Below are positions 63,092-64,000 of a stretch of 64,000 bases of DNA, piece by piece. This stretch comes from Synechococcus sp. RSCCF101 (GTDB taxonomy: Bacteria > Cyanobacteriota > Cyanobacteriia > PCC-6307 > Cyanobiaceae). The notes under the pieces are model-generated. The model made no database searches. It was not told the origin of the DNA and saw only the letters and a list, made by a program, of their open reading frames with translations. Numbering within the stretch: position 1 is the first letter of the stretch; each line of letters opens with the position of its first letter. Location of the stretch: contig NZ_CP035632.1 in NCBI RefSeq assembly GCF_008807075.1, positions 1,860,001 through 1,924,000 on the forward strand, read 5' to 3'. The position numbers and the translations under genes were made by a program.

Positions 63092-64000
63092 GGCAGGCCG
63101 ATCTGCAGCATTTCCCGGTAGGCCTGGGCCGCTCCCTGGTAGTCGCCCCGCTGCTCGTGCGCACTGGCCAGCAGGGTGAGCAGATCGCGGCAGGGGCCGT
63201 GCTCATCGGCCAGATGGCTGAGCAACTGGGCCGCCTCCTCGTTGTGGCCCCGCTCCACCCCTTTGCGGGCGAATTCCAGCCAGCTCTCGCGCGGCAGGAC
63301 CTGGGGATCGTGCTGCAGCAGCTGATGACGCAGCTTGAGGGCGGTGCGGGGATCACCGGCCCGCACCTCCGCGGTGGCGAGGTTGCGCAGCAGGGCGCTG
63401 CGCAGGCGTTCATCAGCCGTCTCGTACTGAGCGGCGTAGGCCCGCCGCAGGCGCTGCAGTGCCGCGCCCGGGCGCTTGAGGCTGAGCTCGGCGGCGCCGG
63501 CGTTCACGGCGGCCTCCAGCAGCTCGGGATCGAGCGCCAGTGCCCCCTCCAGGAGCTCGAGGGCCGGCACGAGGCGTCCCAGCATCAGCTGGGCCTTGCC
63601 CTCCAGGGCCAGGGCCTCGGCCGGCCAGGGCTGATCGGCCTCCAGCTGGCCGCGCAGCTCCTCGACAACGCTCAGCACCGTCTCGGCGTTCTCCGGCGTG
63701 AGGCGCTCGCGCAGCTCCTGCACCTCCTCCAGCAGCTCGTCCGCGCTGAGGCGGCCCGCTTCCGATGCGGTCTCCGCAGGATCTGTGTCCTCGTTGAAAG
63801 CCTCCCCGGGCTCAGAGTCGGCACCGCTGTCGGCGCCACCCGGACCCTGGCGTTCCGGCTCGCTGAGCCGCTCGGCCTCCAGGGCCGCTTCCAGCAGACC
63901 CTGCAGGTCGCCGCTGGAGCCGAGGGCGCTGGCTTCGGTCGGGGCGGCGCCGCCCAGCTGGGCCTTGAGCTGGTCGCGTTCCGCCAGCAGCAGGGTGAGG
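63088..64000 (-). CDS. TPR repeat protein, 5' end outside window
   Basis: The frame is open to the window edge; an internal GTG at 63723 is not needed as a start because the upstream codons form a sensible acidic/Gln-rich linker (AALEAERLSEPERQGPGGAD). The C-terminal 200 residues are TPR-like: LVPALELLEGALALDPELLE, AAVNAGAAELSLKRPGAALQ, then LLTLLASAHEQRGDYQGAAQ. Ends LQIGLP with a 4-bp overlap to the next gene. Role unknown; resembles the repeat protein at 48815. Confidence 0.7.
   Translation of the reverse strand, partial: LTLLLAERDQLKAQLGGAAPTEASALGSSGDLQGLLEAALEAERLSEPERQGPGGADSGADSEPGEAFNEDTDPAETASEAGRLSADELLEEVQELRERLTPENAETVLSVVEELRGQLEADQPWPAEALALEGKAQLMLGRLVPALELLEGALALDPELLEAAVNAGAAELSLKRPGAALQRLRRAYAAQYETADERLRSALLRNLATAEVRAGDPRTALKLRHQLLQHDPQVLPRESWLEFARKGVERGHNEEAAQLLSHLADEHGPCRDLLTLLASAHEQRGDYQGAAQAYREMLQIGLP

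Noticed and set aside
1-64000. CRISPR array, tRNA, rRNA
   Set aside because: No short regularly spaced repeats and no cloverleaf or rRNA signature was recognised; all repetition seen is IS-derived. A dedicated scan was not possible.

Overview
The window looks like the chromosome of a GC-rich unicellular cyanobacterium of the Synechococcus/Cyanobium type. This is inferred from codon and amino-acid style (Gln/Leu/Arg-rich TPR and glycosyltransferase proteins); no ribosomal, photosynthetic or tRNA gene is present to confirm it. The window combines two things: a surface-glycan gene region, and a dense insertion-sequence (IS) graveyard that has broken into it.

IS families are lettered here for cross-reference. 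A = IS256; B = IS5/IS1182-like DUF772 element with CTAG/CTAA targets; C = IS3 family, IS407-like (seven copies plus a relic); D = IS5-like; E = IS3-like with 3-bp target duplication; F, G and H = three IS21 types; I = IS3-like with a programmed frameshift (L and I' are diverged relatives); J = IS1182; K = ISAs1; M = IS630; plus IS481.

Layout. 1-10345: IS nests. B is split by C. Further on, I' is split by D, D by E, and E by IS21-F, with target duplications readable at three of these levels. 10360-13015: an AT-richer three-gene cassette on the minus strand, translated FAD oxidoreductase -> SDR epimerase/dehydratase -> TIM-barrel sugar isomerase, linked by ATGA overlaps. 13208-19842: IS481, IS21-H (split by I and C) and ISAs1-K. 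20182-23835: plus-strand operon of two GT-A-type proteins and a sulfotransferase. 23853-30045: IS debris (E, D, F, G, C, I, C, L, J). 30273-31817: a large protein of unknown family, probably glycan-related. 31976-34640: IS debris. 34822-36024: a GT2 glycosyltransferase. 36212-46434: IS debris, including inverted duplicates of the left-hand debris, a second intact IS21-F and a 175-bp MITE. 46499-64000: an uninterrupted, very GC-rich glycan region with an RgpF-type protein, a membrane-anchored coiled coil, TPR proteins, a 1256-aa TPR-GT-B-GT-B protein, two sulfotransferases, a GT-B-like protein, a GT4-GT2 fusion, an exostosin-like protein and a GT-A-like protein.

Taken together the host genes point to assembly and sulfation of an extracellular or cell-surface polysaccharide. 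There are at least six glycosyltransferase-type proteins, three separate PAPS-type sulfotransferases and a sugar-modifying cassette. The AT-richer genes sit isolated between IS clusters, which suggests acquired cargo. Nearly identical inverted IS blocks (17239-18793 against 39108-40662, and 27416-30006 against 40663-43253) flank the AT-richer glycan genes. They could support inversion of about 20 kb; this is inference from repeat geometry only.
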